The position numbers and the translations under genes are program-made. Positions 19,772 through 29,924 of a DNA stretch of 64,000 nucleotides are shown here, piece by piece; the first letter of the stretch is position 1, and each line of letters begins with the position of its first letter. Below the pieces are notes generated by a model. It saw only the letters and a program-made list of their open reading frames with translations, was not told the DNA's origin and did not search any database. The DNA comes from Gymnothorax reevesii (lineage: Eukaryota; Chordata; Actinopteri; Anguilliformes; Muraenidae). The DNA lies in contig CM056581.1 in assembly GCA_029721435.1 (NCBI GenBank), forward strand, positions 73,890,712 to 73,954,711, written 5' to 3'.

Positions 19772-22700
19772 ATATCATGTTTACAAAAAACACATTTGTT
19801 GTTTTCAAATCCAAATCTTAGTCTTAAAAATTCACTGGATGGGTAGATATCATTCATTATTTTATAATGTATTTCTTTTGCTTTGGGTGAAATTGGGTAT
19901 TTAAAAAATTTTACTCTCAAATTAAATACTGAAAGTTGATCAAATGTCCTCTTAATTTTATTTCTAACAGCTTTCTTTGGGTATAGATCATAGGTTAAAA
20001 TAGATCTCATGAATTTGTTTGAACATTTTTTATCAAGGAAGTCATTTATAACAAGCGTAGGGAGACGAGATGGGGACTGGAATACAAAGAGATATTTTTG
20101 GCTAGGGAAAGTAGTGGTTTTGGTAAGGCTTTAGTTAGGGATTTAAAATCTTTGAGATTGCAATTGAAATCATACTTAGCACAAAAATTGTCGTTGGACA
20201 ATAGATCACCATTCATATTTAAAAGATCCTTTATGCTCCATATCTTTTTATCCATCCAGTCTCTATAAAACATCAATTTTCCTTTATGAAGGATATATCT
20301 GTTGTTCCATAATGGAGTGTTGTGAGGTGTAAAGTTGTTTGTAAAGAAGTTTCCAAAAAAGTAAAACCTGTTGGTGGTATTTTGCCAGCTTATGTAATTT
20401 ATTTATGTTGTAATCGCATTTCAACACAAATTCTATGCCACCCATCTTGTCAAAAATATTTTGAGGGAATAAGTACCATATATTATTTGGGGATTTTACA
20501 TATTGTTTCAGCCATTTCATTTTTAAAGTTTTATTCATACATTCAAAGTCTATCGCCTTTAATCCCCCTTCAGAGAGGTCTTGGACCGTAATCGCTTTTT
20601 GGATATAGTGAGTTCGATTCTTCCAAATAAAGTTAGTTCATTTGGTTTATGGCTTTAACAAATTCTGAACAGAGTGCTAAGGAGGATGTAGGATGAATAC
20701 CTCTAGAGATGCTTTCCATTTTGGTGAGATAGGTTCTACCAAAAATAGATAAATCTCTCTGTAACCAAGCATTAAGTTTTTGTTTGCATATGTCTATTTT
20801 GTTGGTCAAGTTAAGTAAGACTCGTTCATTTAGGTTTTTAGTTTCATAGATACCAAGATACTTTATCACATTTTTAACAGGTATATCACTGATGATATTT
20901 GGAGCATATTCATGAATAGAAAGTAATTCACATTTTTGGATATTAAGGAACAGTCCAGAGGCTCTTAAAAATATTTCGATGATCTGTATGACAACAGGAA
21001 TCTGATGTTCATCCTTTAAAAACAGGGTCGTGTCGTCCGCAAATTGACTTATTGCAAGTTCTGTTCCAAATACACTGAGTTTTTTCAGCATTTCACAGTT
21101 TTTTATCATTATAGCTAGCATTTCCGCAGTTAAAAGGAATAGTCCTGGGCTTGCTGGACAGCCTTGCCGGATTCCTTTCTTCACATCAAAACGAGGCGAT
21201 GTCCCATGAGGCAGTGACACACAGCTATTGATGTCCTTGTAGAAACACTCAATCACTTTTATGAAACAATCCCCGAATCCAAATGCTTTTAAAGTATGAA
21301 ACATGAAGGGATGTTCGACTGTGTCGAAAGCTTTCTTAAAGTCCAAAAATAAAATGAAACCGTTATCTTCAATCATTTCACTGTAATCTAGTATATCTAA
21401 AATGAGTCGAATGTTATTATGAATAGATCTACCATTCAGGAAGCCTGACTGAGTCTCACTTATGACTTGAGATATACCTTTTTTAAGACGACTTGTGTAT
21501 ATATGTGCTAGTAGCTTGTAGTCATTATTTAATAATGTGATAGACAATTTAAGGCCTATGATTTTGGGATTTTTGCCAGGCTTTGGGATTAAAACTATAA
21601 CCCCCTGCTTCATAGATGTGGGAAGACTGTGATCATTGAGAGCTTCAATTAAAACCTTGTATAAAAAACCTCTAATTATGTCCCAAAAATGTTTGTAAAA
21701 ATTGGCTGTCAAACCATCAGAGCCTGGGGATCTATCCAAATGAAGACGATGAAGTGCACTGTCTAACTCATCAACTGTTATTTCTGCATCGCAAAATTCT
21801 TTATAATCTTCGTTAATTGTAGGAATTTTTCCTTTAATTAAATCAAAAAAAGTTAAGCAATCTTGTTCAGAGTATGATGTTTTATACAAACGATTATAGA
21901 AAGAGAAGATTTCATTAGAAATCATTTTAGGATCTGAACACTCTTCATTTCCAATCAATAAAGTTTTTACTGCATTTCTTTCTTGACGCCTTTTCTCTAG
22001 TTTGCAAAAATATGAAGTGTTTTGCTCTCCTTGCTCGATCCATTTAGCCTTTGAACGGATATAAGCTCCTTTGGCTTTGTGTATGAGGATGTTAACAAGT
22101 TTATTATGTAGTTCCATCATTTTCTGTTTATCCTCTTCTCTTTGGTTGCTTTTATGAAACAGTGTGTTCAGATTTTTAATAAGTTCTTTTTCTTCCTTTC
22201 TCGACTTAACAGCTTTTTCTTTACTGCAAGATATTGAGTATTTTCTGACACAGTATTTGAAAAATTCCCATTTGTTTGCATATGATTGAATTTCAGAATC
22301 ATTTATAGATTCGTTGATCATGGCTCTGATGTTTTCACAGTATTCCTCATCTTTTAACAAATTTGAATTAAATTTCCAAAAGCCTTTGTTTATTTTACCA
22401 TTAATATTAGGTTTTAGCTCCAAATGTATTAGACTGTGGTCTGTAAAGGGAGCGATATCCATTGATATTTCAGAAACATGTTGTGATAAACCATATGTAA
22501 GTAGCCAATAATCAATTCTGGATTTACATGTTTGGTTTGGTTTAAACCAAAAATATTGTAAAACCTCAGGGTTCTTGACTCTCCAAGTGTCCTCTAGCAT
22601 CAGTGTATTACAAAAATCTGTGACCGTGCTATTAAAGTGATAAGTATCAAATCTTGATGGGTATCTATCTTTCCATTCGTCTGGGGTCATATTAAAGTCA

Positions 22701-23594
22701 CCTCCTACAAGGATATAATCAGTAGGATACATACTTTACAAGTTCTTAATCACAGTGCAGATAGTTGCCATCAAATCCTTATTCTTGGAACTTGTATTGT
22801 AACCATATAAATTGCAGATGATAAAAGGGGTATCGTCTATATTCATGACCAACACTATCCAGTGACCATTTATATCTACTTTGTGAGATATGACTTTTCC
22901 TGGGCAATTGTTAAGTAACACAGCAACGCCACTTGAGCGAGAGGAACCATGGCTAAATATAATTCTATCCCCCCATTGATTAGACCAGAACTTCTCATCA
23001 TTTTTTTCAGAATGAGTTTCTTGAAGGAGTGTTATATGCGCTTTTAAGCCCTTACAGAACAAAAATATTGCTTTTCAGACCTCTAGTGTTTAGACTATTA
23101 AGCGTTATCTGACATGAAAAGGCAGACATGGACGAAAAATAAATAAATAAATGCAGATTTATACAAACAAAAAGTTAGTGTTGTGTAGATTCTAGTCTTT
23201 CTAACTAAACTAGAATAGAAATATTTTTAGAAAAGGCAGTGTCCCTTAATAAAAAAATTCTAATAAAACTTTCTGAATTAAAAGATTCTTTTTTTCTCTC
23301 TCTCTCTTTTTTCCGGAGTAGACCAAGATATTGTATGAACCCTTATAATGTTTGATACATCAACATAACCTACGTGGCATTGAATTAAGGCATTACTGCT
23401 GTAACATGGCTTTAAATGCCATGAAAGAACACCTTAATCGGAACAATTAACAGTCATTAATTACAAAAAAAAAGGTTATTCAATATTTAGATTGCCATGA
23501 AAAGAACACTGATTAAATTGGTTATCAATAGTCCAACCTGAGAAGAATTAGAGATATACAGACGCACTGTTACAAGGCTTTATCCTTCTTTCAC

Positions 23595-24405
23595 CTATGG
23601 CACTGGAATAGGGCGGTTGTTGATGAAACCAACAGGACCTCGGAAAAAGGCTGGCAAACCGCGCGATCTGGCTTCTTTAATTTTCGGCCACACTGCGTCA
23701 CGCGCCTCCTTATCGGCTTTGGTCAGGTCCTCCGTGAAGCGGATTCCGTATTCCTTGCATGCTACGTGATTCTTGGAAACTCGCGAAATTTTGTCGCGGT
23801 GGATCCTCATGGTGAATTGTAGGAGGATTGGTCGATTTTTCCCGTCAGCATATCTCCCCAGGCGGTGTGTAGAGTCAACGATTTCCTCCATCTTTTCGGA
23901 CCACTGTGGTGCGATTTTGGACAGGATCGTGATAATACCAGAGAGAGAATTTTCTCCTTCAATCTCCTTCAGTCCATGAATGCGAAGGTTCCAGCGTCTC
24001 TTGTAATCTTTCAGACTCCAGTACCCTTGTCTTGAGGTCTTTGTTTTCAGCTGTGACCTCAGAGATTTGTTTTTCAAGGGCTGTCACTTTTTCCTTACAG
24101 TCCTCGATTTCTTTGAAGTTAAAATCTAGACTCATAGCCAAATTAGCAATTGCAAGCGTGTTTTCATTTAGCCTGGAGTTAAAAGCTTTCCACCATGAAG
24201 GTTAGACTTTTCACAGCTTCAAAAATGACGGCGTCTCTCGGTCAAAGGAGGGAGTGCCATCGTTTGGTTTCCTTCTCGTGTTCGGCAACGGGATCTTCGT
24301 TGGTGTTTCGCGGTTCCTTTTCTTACCCTCCGTGCTAGCCTTGGTCTCCATGCTTGAGCTAGCATAATCATGTACGTCAAGTGCTTTCTTCGCGGCAGAT
24401 GTCAT
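23595..24405 (-). pseudogene. LINE A ORF1 (L1-type RNA-binding protein), broken
   Basis: Three fragments in different frames. 24405-24211 is the basic N-terminus starting MTSAAKKALD. 24141-23959 is a coiled-coil stretch (EKVTALEKQISEVTAENKDL). 24077-23595 holds an RRM-like core starting RRWNLRIHGLKE and a C-terminal domain ending in FRGPVGFINNRPIP. The same order is intact in LINE B ORF1. L1 ORF1 proteins trimerise through the coiled coil and coat the LINE RNA. At least two frameshifts separate the parts. Confidence 0.88.
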
Positions 24406-24787
24406 TTTCGTGGCCTTTGGTTGGTGAAATAAAACCTAAAATGTTCGTTGTTGGTTTATGGCCGTTTACCCGGTCTTCTAATTCAGGAAGCGTTCGTTTT
24501 TATTTAAAAATAGGTACTTACCAACAGAGCAGAGATAGGTGCGTTTGATCAAGTCGCCACCTTGCCCCAAACTCGCCCTGTTGTCTCCGTAACGTGGTAT
24601 GTTGCGCTTCCAGCCAATGTGATTCTGTTTGAAATCTCTTTGCTGTGAGACCAACAATTCGCGCTTGTAATCACTCTCTTGCTGCACGTATCTGCTACGG
24701 GTTTTATCGAATCTCATCAACTGATTATGACACCAGCAGCAGATGTAAATCTCGCGTTTTAGTGCCAACACGAACTGCCAGAACCAT

Positions 24788-24790
<3 letters not shown>

Positions 24791-24820
<30 letters not shown>
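24791..24820. repeat. (TA)n microsatellite in the left TIR of the P-like element
   Basis: About 15 TA units, where the right TIR has only four, so this is expansion of a TA run already present in the TIR. Confidence 0.9.
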
Positions 24821-24822
<2 letters not shown>

Positions 24823-24959
24823 GAACACTAGATTGCTGATGTCGTCGTATATACATTATCCAAAGTGATGCACCCGGCCGCAATATTGATACACCCAACT
24901 TCTTCATTAAAATGGTTTCCTTTGAGGCCAATTTCAAATAAGTCGATATAAGCGAGAAA

Positions 24960-25027
24960 ATGCCGAGATGCGCGGCTGCCTTTTGCAGCAATATTTATTT
25001 GAAGAGCTGTAATAAAACGTTTCATGC
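24960..25027 (+). pseudogene. THAP zinc-finger first exon
   Basis: ATG at 24960 opens MPRCAAAFCSN, and IYLKSCNKTFHA follows. This matches the start of THAP domains: short Met-Pro-x lead, CxxxxC pair, Asn, then a TFH segment. At 25028 the reading meets GTAAGT, a consensus splice donor, exactly where the exon would end after TFH-A. Without splicing the frame stops within a few codons. The second half of the C2CH finger and everything after would have to lie in downstream exons, which are not in the element. Likely a remnant of a P-type transposase gene; alternatively a captured host THAP exon. Confidence 0.62.
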
Positions 25028-26085
25028 GTAAGTTAACGTGTAAACGCAAAGTAGTCACTTTAATAGAAAAAAATCGCGTTTCGTGCTAGCTAGCTAATTA
25101 GCCGTCCCATTGACTTGAAGAGACCGCTGACTGAGAGCGAACGCTAGCGATTGACAACGGTCACCAGCGAGCTGCCTTGGCGTCGCGGGGACTACATTGA
25201 CTTAGTGGTAAATAAAATTAAAAAGGTGGCTAACAAGCTTGCTAGCTACTTGTAATTGTCGTAAACGGACAGTCATCGATGTTGCTTTTAATGGCGATAA
25301 CTTCCAAGCAATTATCTGATTAGAGGTAAAAGCCTCGGTCGCGTCATTTCTCTGCTGTACTTTAACGTTAACACCGAATAACATTTCGATCTTCGCTTTA
25401 GAAGGTATGCCGCTTTCCATCCTCCGAAAAGGACATATTTAGGGAAACAAAATGTTGCTCTGCACAGCGATACCAAAAAAAACCGACTCGCACGCAAGTG
25501 TTTTTGAAAATGTAATTTTAAAGTACGTGAAAATGAATGGGAGTCTAAGCGACTTTTACTTCCGGGTGTATAGGCTCGCAGAACAGATGCTTCACTTGAG
25601 CGTGCCCTATCAGCAATCTAGTGTTCTATATATATCTATGGCCTGAACTCGTCCAAGTCTGTGTCCACCCATGTCAAAACTTGTCGCAAATGACCGTTTG
25701 CCGGCGATGTCACACATCGTCTTCCACGTGCGAACGTATTTCCTAATCTTATATCGCACTGACATACCACGCAGAGGCAGGAAAGCCCTTCGGCACAACG
25801 GTATATCCTTTTTATTTTCTGCCATGATCATCGCGGATTGTTTTTTTTTTTTTTTTTTAATATATTAATCAAAGCAGAACAATAAAATAGAACAATGACT
25901 TATTCATATGAAAAAAAAAACAAATATACAAAATTCAAGTTATCCTACCTCCAACAAATATCAGTTTCAGTAGAAAAACATATTAGATGTAAGATGATCT
26001 ATAAATCAAATACCATCTATACATGTAAATAGAATAAGAAAGAAAGAAGAAGAAAATAAAATAAAAAATAACATAAAATAGGGGA

Positions 26086-29000
26086 CTAAAATAGCTTGTA
26101 ATTTAGTACGAGTTCTGTCATTTTGTTAGCTTGGACATTTTTGATATTTCTAATACATTTCATCAGTAGGCCCATTTCATTTAAGAGTGCATTCCATATT
26201 GGACGGGATTTAGCTGATCTACATTTATGGATATAGAATTTAGTTATGATAATAATATTATTGACTAAATATTCAATCTTTTTATTTTTTAAATTTACTC
26301 CAAGCCAAATATTTTCGTATGAGAGATTATCCATGTTTATAGATTTGGATGCTAAATAGCTGTATAACGATTTCCATATATCTTGTATTGGTTCACAGGA
26401 GTAAAATAAGTGTTCAGTTGTTTCCAAATTAGTATTGCATAAGTAGCAATCATTAACTTCAAATTTAAATCTTTTCTTAATTAATTCATTAGAAGGATAG
26501 ATGTTATTTAAATTCTTGAAATGTATTTCTTTAAATTTTGGGGGAAGTGGGTATTTTAGATATTTTGTTCTGATAGCAGATATTTTACTTTTTCCATACT
26601 TTTTGAGTTTGAGTGTTAATCGTGTTTGTCCTGGGTAAATATTATCTATCAGGTGTTGCCTTAGAAATGTATTATTACATTTTTTATCTAATAAGTCAAC
26701 CTGATTTATTATCAATTTATGTAATTTAGGTGTTTGAATATTCTCTATATTATTTTGGATTAATTGAATGAGAGGCACTGGTATATTTTGCGTTACCTTA
26801 ATATAATCTTTTTGAGAACAATTCAGGTTGTAGTTCTGGTTAAACTCCTCTAATTTAAGAATGTTACCATTTTCATCCATTAAATGGATAATTGACCAGA
26901 TTTGTTTTTCCATCCAATTTCCCATAAACATAGATTTTCTTCCACTCATTATAACTCTGTTATTCCATAGAGGCACATTGTGGGGGGTAAAATTATGTTT
27001 ATATGCAATTTTCCAGTTTAATAAGGCCTGCTGATGAAAGGCAGAAAGTTTAATGGGTATTTTAGATATTTCAAAGTCACATTTTAATAACAGTTCAATA
27101 CCTCCTAACTTCTTAAACACCATTAAGGGCAATGCAAACCATATTTCTTTGCTGTTCTTAAGAAAGGATTGAATCCATTTAATTTTTAAAACCCCATTCA
27201 TAATTTCAAAATCGATTGCTTTGAGTCCACCATCATCATAATTCTTTATTATGTCTCCTTTTTTAATAAAGTGATGTTTATTTTTCCAAATGAAGTTAAA
27301 ATTGAAGTTATTAATTTCTTTTATCATCTTAAGAGATATGGTTAATGAGTATGCAGGGTAGATTAGTCTTGATATCGAATCCATTTTGGTTAATAGTGTT
27401 CTACCAAACAATGTTATATCTCTCTGAAGCCAATTATTCAGTGTTTTCTTACATTTGTCAACAGTCTTTTGGATATTATTTTTATCACAATTAAGAGGGT
27501 TTCTGGTTATCCAGATTCCTAGGTATTTAGTCTCCGTTTTGACAGGTATGTTATATAGTAAAGAGTAATTACCATTGTGGATACTCATCAGTTCACATTT
27601 CTCTAGGTTCAAATATAACCCTGAAGCTTGAGAAAATAAGTTTATAGTTATTATGGCTAAAGGAATTTGTTCTTTATTCTTAAGGAAGAGTGTTGTATCA
27701 TCTGCCAATTGACTAATAATTAATTGTTCATCATTTATTTTAAGTCCTTCAATATTAGAATTCTTAATTAAAATAGCTAGCACTTCAGTGACCACAATAA
27801 ATAGGAGAGGTGAGATGCTGCATCCTTGTCTTATACCTCTACATATATTGAATCTGGGAGACGTACCTTCTGGGAGGGAAACACAACTGTTTATGTCTCT
27901 ATGTAGCATTTCAATTATGTCTATAAAATTCTTCCCGAATCCAAAGTGTTTAAATGTCTCAAAAATAAAGGTATGTTCAACAGAGTCAAATGCCTTACAA
28001 AAGTCTAAAAAGAATATAAAACCATTATCATCAATAAGGTCATTATAATCAATGAGGTCCAGAACCAAACGGATATTATTGTGAATCGATCTACCCTTAA
28101 GAAACCCTGATTGCGTTTTGCTAATGATTTTTGAAATGCCCGTTTTTAATCTTGCTGCCAAGACAGCAGTGAGAACCTTGTAGTCTGTGTTCAAAAGAGT
28201 AATAGGTCTTAGATTACTGAAATATCTTTTATCTTTTCCCGGTTTTGGTATTAATTTAATTATGCCTTGTTTCATGGTTGTCATTAATTCTTTTTGGCCA
28301 ATACATTCATTAATTGCTTGGAATAGCAGCCATCTTAATTCTTCCCAAAAATGTTTATAAAAGTTAGCTGTTAATCCGTCAGGACCTGGTGAACGATCGG
28401 ATGCTATTACTTTTATTATGCGATCAAATTCGTCTATTCTCAATTTTCCATCACAAATCTCTTTATAATTTTTTTCAATTACTGGAATTAAGTGGTTTAT
28501 TTTTTCAAATAATAATTTAGATTTTTGTATTGAATATGAGGATGAGTAAAGTTTACTATAGAATTGAAAAACTTCATTTGATATGCATTTGGAGTCAGTA
28601 CATTCTTCTCCATTTATTATTAGACTAGTAATTGCACTTTGTTCTTGTCGACGTTTTTCTAAATTACAGAAGTATGAAGTATTTTTTTCCCCGTCCTCTA
28701 TCCATCTGGCTCTGGACCTCACATACGCTCCCTGGGCTTTATTGATGTAGAGATCATCTAGCTGTATCTGTAGGGTATTGATTTTTTCTCTGTCTTCTTC
28801 ACTCCAGTTCAATTTACTGTAATATGATGACAACTCTTGAATTAATTTCAATTCATTTACTTTTCTTTTGTCATTCAGTTTTTTGCTGAAGGTAATAGAG
28901 TATTTCCTGATTGTAAATTTTAAATATTCCCATTTATGAATTGAAGTGATTATTTGTTTGTCATTTTTGATACTCTCAATAATTTTTTTAATTGTGTGAC

Positions 29001-29817
29001 AATATTCTTCATTTTTAAGAAGGGTTGCATTAAATTTCCAGTAACCTTTAGATTTCTGTGTTTGGCTATTTTCAGATAATTTCAAATTTATAATACAATG
29101 GTCGCTCAGGGGGGCATTGGATATATTGGAATTTATAACAAACCTGGACAAAGAGTTGGCAATTAACCAGTAATCAATTCTTGATTTGGATCGTCCATTA
29201 GGTTTAAACCAAGAAAACTGTCTAACATCCCTATTATTAACTCTCCATATATCAATTAGATTGTTATTATTCATAAATTCTTCAAGAATTGGATTCCTGT
29301 GCTCCTGTGAGAATCTAGATGGCCACCTGTCCATCCATTCATCAGGGGCTAAATTAAAATCTCCTCCAACCAGTATATGATCATTTGGAAATGTAGAGCT
29401 TAACTCCTTAATAACTGTTGTCACTTGATATAACAATTGTTTGTTCTTTTGTTCACAGTTGTAGCCATATATATTAATCAGTATCATAACAACATTTTCA
29501 ATTCCCAAGACACATGCAACCCAATGTCCATCATTGTCCATTTTGTCTTGTATGATCTTACCAGGGCACTTGTTAAAGCAAACCGCTACACCTGCCGAGC
29601 GATTTGTGCCATGGCTGAAGATTATTTTGTCTCCCCACTGTTGAGTCCAAAACTTGGTGTCTGACAAGTCCGAGTGAGTTTCTGGAAGGAATATGCAATT
29701 GGCTTTCTGTCCTTTACAAAATAAAAAGATTGCTTTGCGTTTCATAGAGTCTTTGAGTCCCCTTGCATTGAAAGAAGCAAAAGAAATATCACTTTTTAAC
29801 TGAAACAAAGAACACAT
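26086..29817 (-). CDS. LINE B ORF2: AP-endonuclease and reverse transcriptase, 1243 aa
   Basis: Intact. Endonuclease residues: N17 (SFNARG), E46 (LPETHSD), D153 and N155 (GGDFN), D215 (SRIDYW), D239-H240 (LSDH). RT: LIPKPGKDKR near 522, QSGFLKGRSIHNN near 569, FLDFCKAFDSVEH with Asp605, GIRQGCSISP near 661, and the catalytic box LADD at 704-707, where most LINEs, including LINE A, have FADD. A CX2CX8HX4C zinc finger lies at about 1124-1141 (CYLCNTN, then HLFYSC). Length matches L1 ORF2. The enzyme nicks the target and primes cDNA synthesis there. The start is the first ATG of the frame, 107 bp after ORF1. Confidence 0.95.
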   Translation of the reverse strand: MCSLFQLKSDISFASFNARGLKDSMKRKAIFLFCKGQKANCIFLPETHSDLSDTKFWTQQWGDKIIFSHGTNRSAGVAVCFNKCPGKIIQDKMDNDGHWVACVLGIENVVMILINIYGYNCEQKNKQLLYQVTTVIKELSSTFPNDHILVGGDFNLAPDEWMDRWPSRFSQEHRNPILEEFMNNNNLIDIWRVNNRDVRQFSWFKPNGRSKSRIDYWLIANSLSRFVINSNISNAPLSDHCIINLKLSENSQTQKSKGYWKFNATLLKNEEYCHTIKKIIESIKNDKQIITSIHKWEYLKFTIRKYSITFSKKLNDKRKVNELKLIQELSSYYSKLNWSEEDREKINTLQIQLDDLYINKAQGAYVRSRARWIEDGEKNTSYFCNLEKRRQEQSAITSLIINGEECTDSKCISNEVFQFYSKLYSSSYSIQKSKLLFEKINHLIPVIEKNYKEICDGKLRIDEFDRIIKVIASDRSPGPDGLTANFYKHFWEELRWLLFQAINECIGQKELMTTMKQGIIKLIPKPGKDKRYFSNLRPITLLNTDYKVLTAVLAARLKTGISKIISKTQSGFLKGRSIHNNIRLVLDLIDYNDLIDDNGFIFFLDFCKAFDSVEHTFIFETFKHFGFGKNFIDIIEMLHRDINSCVSLPEGTSPRFNICRGIRQGCSISPLLFIVVTEVLAILIKNSNIEGLKINDEQLIISQLADDTTLFLKNKEQIPLAIITINLFSQASGLYLNLEKCELMSIHNGNYSLLYNIPVKTETKYLGIWITRNPLNCDKNNIQKTVDKCKKTLNNWLQRDITLFGRTLLTKMDSISRLIYPAYSLTISLKMIKEINNFNFNFIWKNKHHFIKKGDIIKNYDDGGLKAIDFEIMNGVLKIKWIQSFLKNSKEIWFALPLMVFKKLGGIELLLKCDFEISKIPIKLSAFHQQALLNWKIAYKHNFTPHNVPLWNNRVIMSGRKSMFMGNWMEKQIWSIIHLMDENGNILKLEEFNQNYNLNCSQKDYIKVTQNIPVPLIQLIQNNIENIQTPKLHKLIINQVDLLDKKCNNTFLRQHLIDNIYPGQTRLTLKLKKYGKSKISAIRTKYLKYPLPPKFKEIHFKNLNNIYPSNELIKKRFKFEVNDCYLCNTNLETTEHLFYSCEPIQDIWKSLYSYLASKSINMDNLSYENIWLGVNLKNKKIEYLVNNIIIITKFYIHKCRSAKSRPIWNALLNEMGLLMKCIRNIKNVQANKMTELVLNYKLF

Positions 29818-29924
29818 AAATTTGCCTTTGAAAAAAAAAAGGCTTTGAGGAGGTGGAGTAGAAAAATATGAATTAAGGGTCCCATAGTCAGAACGTTTCC
29901 ACTATAAACATTCAGTTCAGTTAT

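Larger units (their letters stand above)
13814..19775 (-). mobile_element. Gmr1-like Ty3/gypsy LTR retrotransposon, copy 2, inside LINE A
   Basis: Minus-strand element, 13818-19771 (5954 bp), flanked by ATAT (13814-13817 and 19772-19775). LTRs: 3' LTR 13818-14302, 5' LTR 19276-19771. It carries the same gag-PR-IN-RT-RH order as copy 1 and almost identical protein sequence. The LTR pair differs by two substitutions I can count plus one 11-bp deletion, so it is younger than copy 1. It interrupts LINE A ORF2 between the codons for HDI and ETTEHLF. Long coding capacity survives (14408-18736). Confidence 0.95.
13480..23115 (-). pseudogene. LINE A ORF2 (AP-endonuclease and reverse transcriptase), broken
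   Basis: Endonuclease remnants start near 23115 with a frameshift. The segment 23062-22736 holds LLQETHSE and runs to an in-frame TAA, then 22732-20633 (699 codons) holds GGDFNMTPDEW, SRIDYWLL and FTDHSLIH of the endonuclease. Its RT motifs are FLDFKKAFDTVEH, GIRQGCPASP and FADDTTLF. A frameshift near 20630 and stops near 20284 and 20046 break the C-terminal region. The zinc-finger region CVFCKHDI is cut at 19772 by the Gmr1-like insertion and resumes at 13817 with ETTEHLF, ending at 13480. It would have nicked target DNA and copied its own RNA there. No longer functional. Confidence 0.92.
13205..24596 (-). mobile_element. L1/Tx1-like non-LTR retrotransposon, LINE A (decayed, split)
   Basis: Minus-strand LINE at 13215-24586 with a poly(A) tail (T-run 13219-13241, then TGTG) at its 3' end. 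The 10-bp duplication CCGTAACGTG flanks it (13205-13214 and 24587-24596). ORF1 (RNA-binding) and ORF2 (endonuclease-RT) are both present but broken. Gmr1-like copy 2 sits inside the ORF2 tail. Without that insertion the element is about 5.4 kb, so it was close to full length. It is related to LINE B but clearly a different family: ORF2 is only moderately similar. Confidence 0.9.
24777..25648 (+). mobile_element. P-element-like non-autonomous transposon with THAP-type exon
   Basis: 856 bp (24785-25640). The ends are inverted repeats of about 31-32 bp: CATAGATATATA, then TAGAACACTAGATTGCTGAT on the left (with an expanded TA run inside) and the reverse complement at 25609-25640. It is flanked by GCCAGAAC (24777-24784) and GCCTGAAC (25641-25648), an 8-bp duplication with one mismatch. 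An 8-bp duplication with about 31-bp TIRs is the pattern of P elements, and the THAP-like exon inside (24960-25027) fits, because P transposases start with a THAP zinc finger. hAT elements also make 8-bp duplications but do not usually carry THAP. No DDE domain remains, so it is an internally deleted copy. Confidence 0.7.

Noticed and set aside
24784..24840. CACTA (EnSpm) terminus at CACTAGATTGCTGAT
   Set aside because: The inverted repeat extends well outside CACTA and the 8-bp flanking duplication lies further out.
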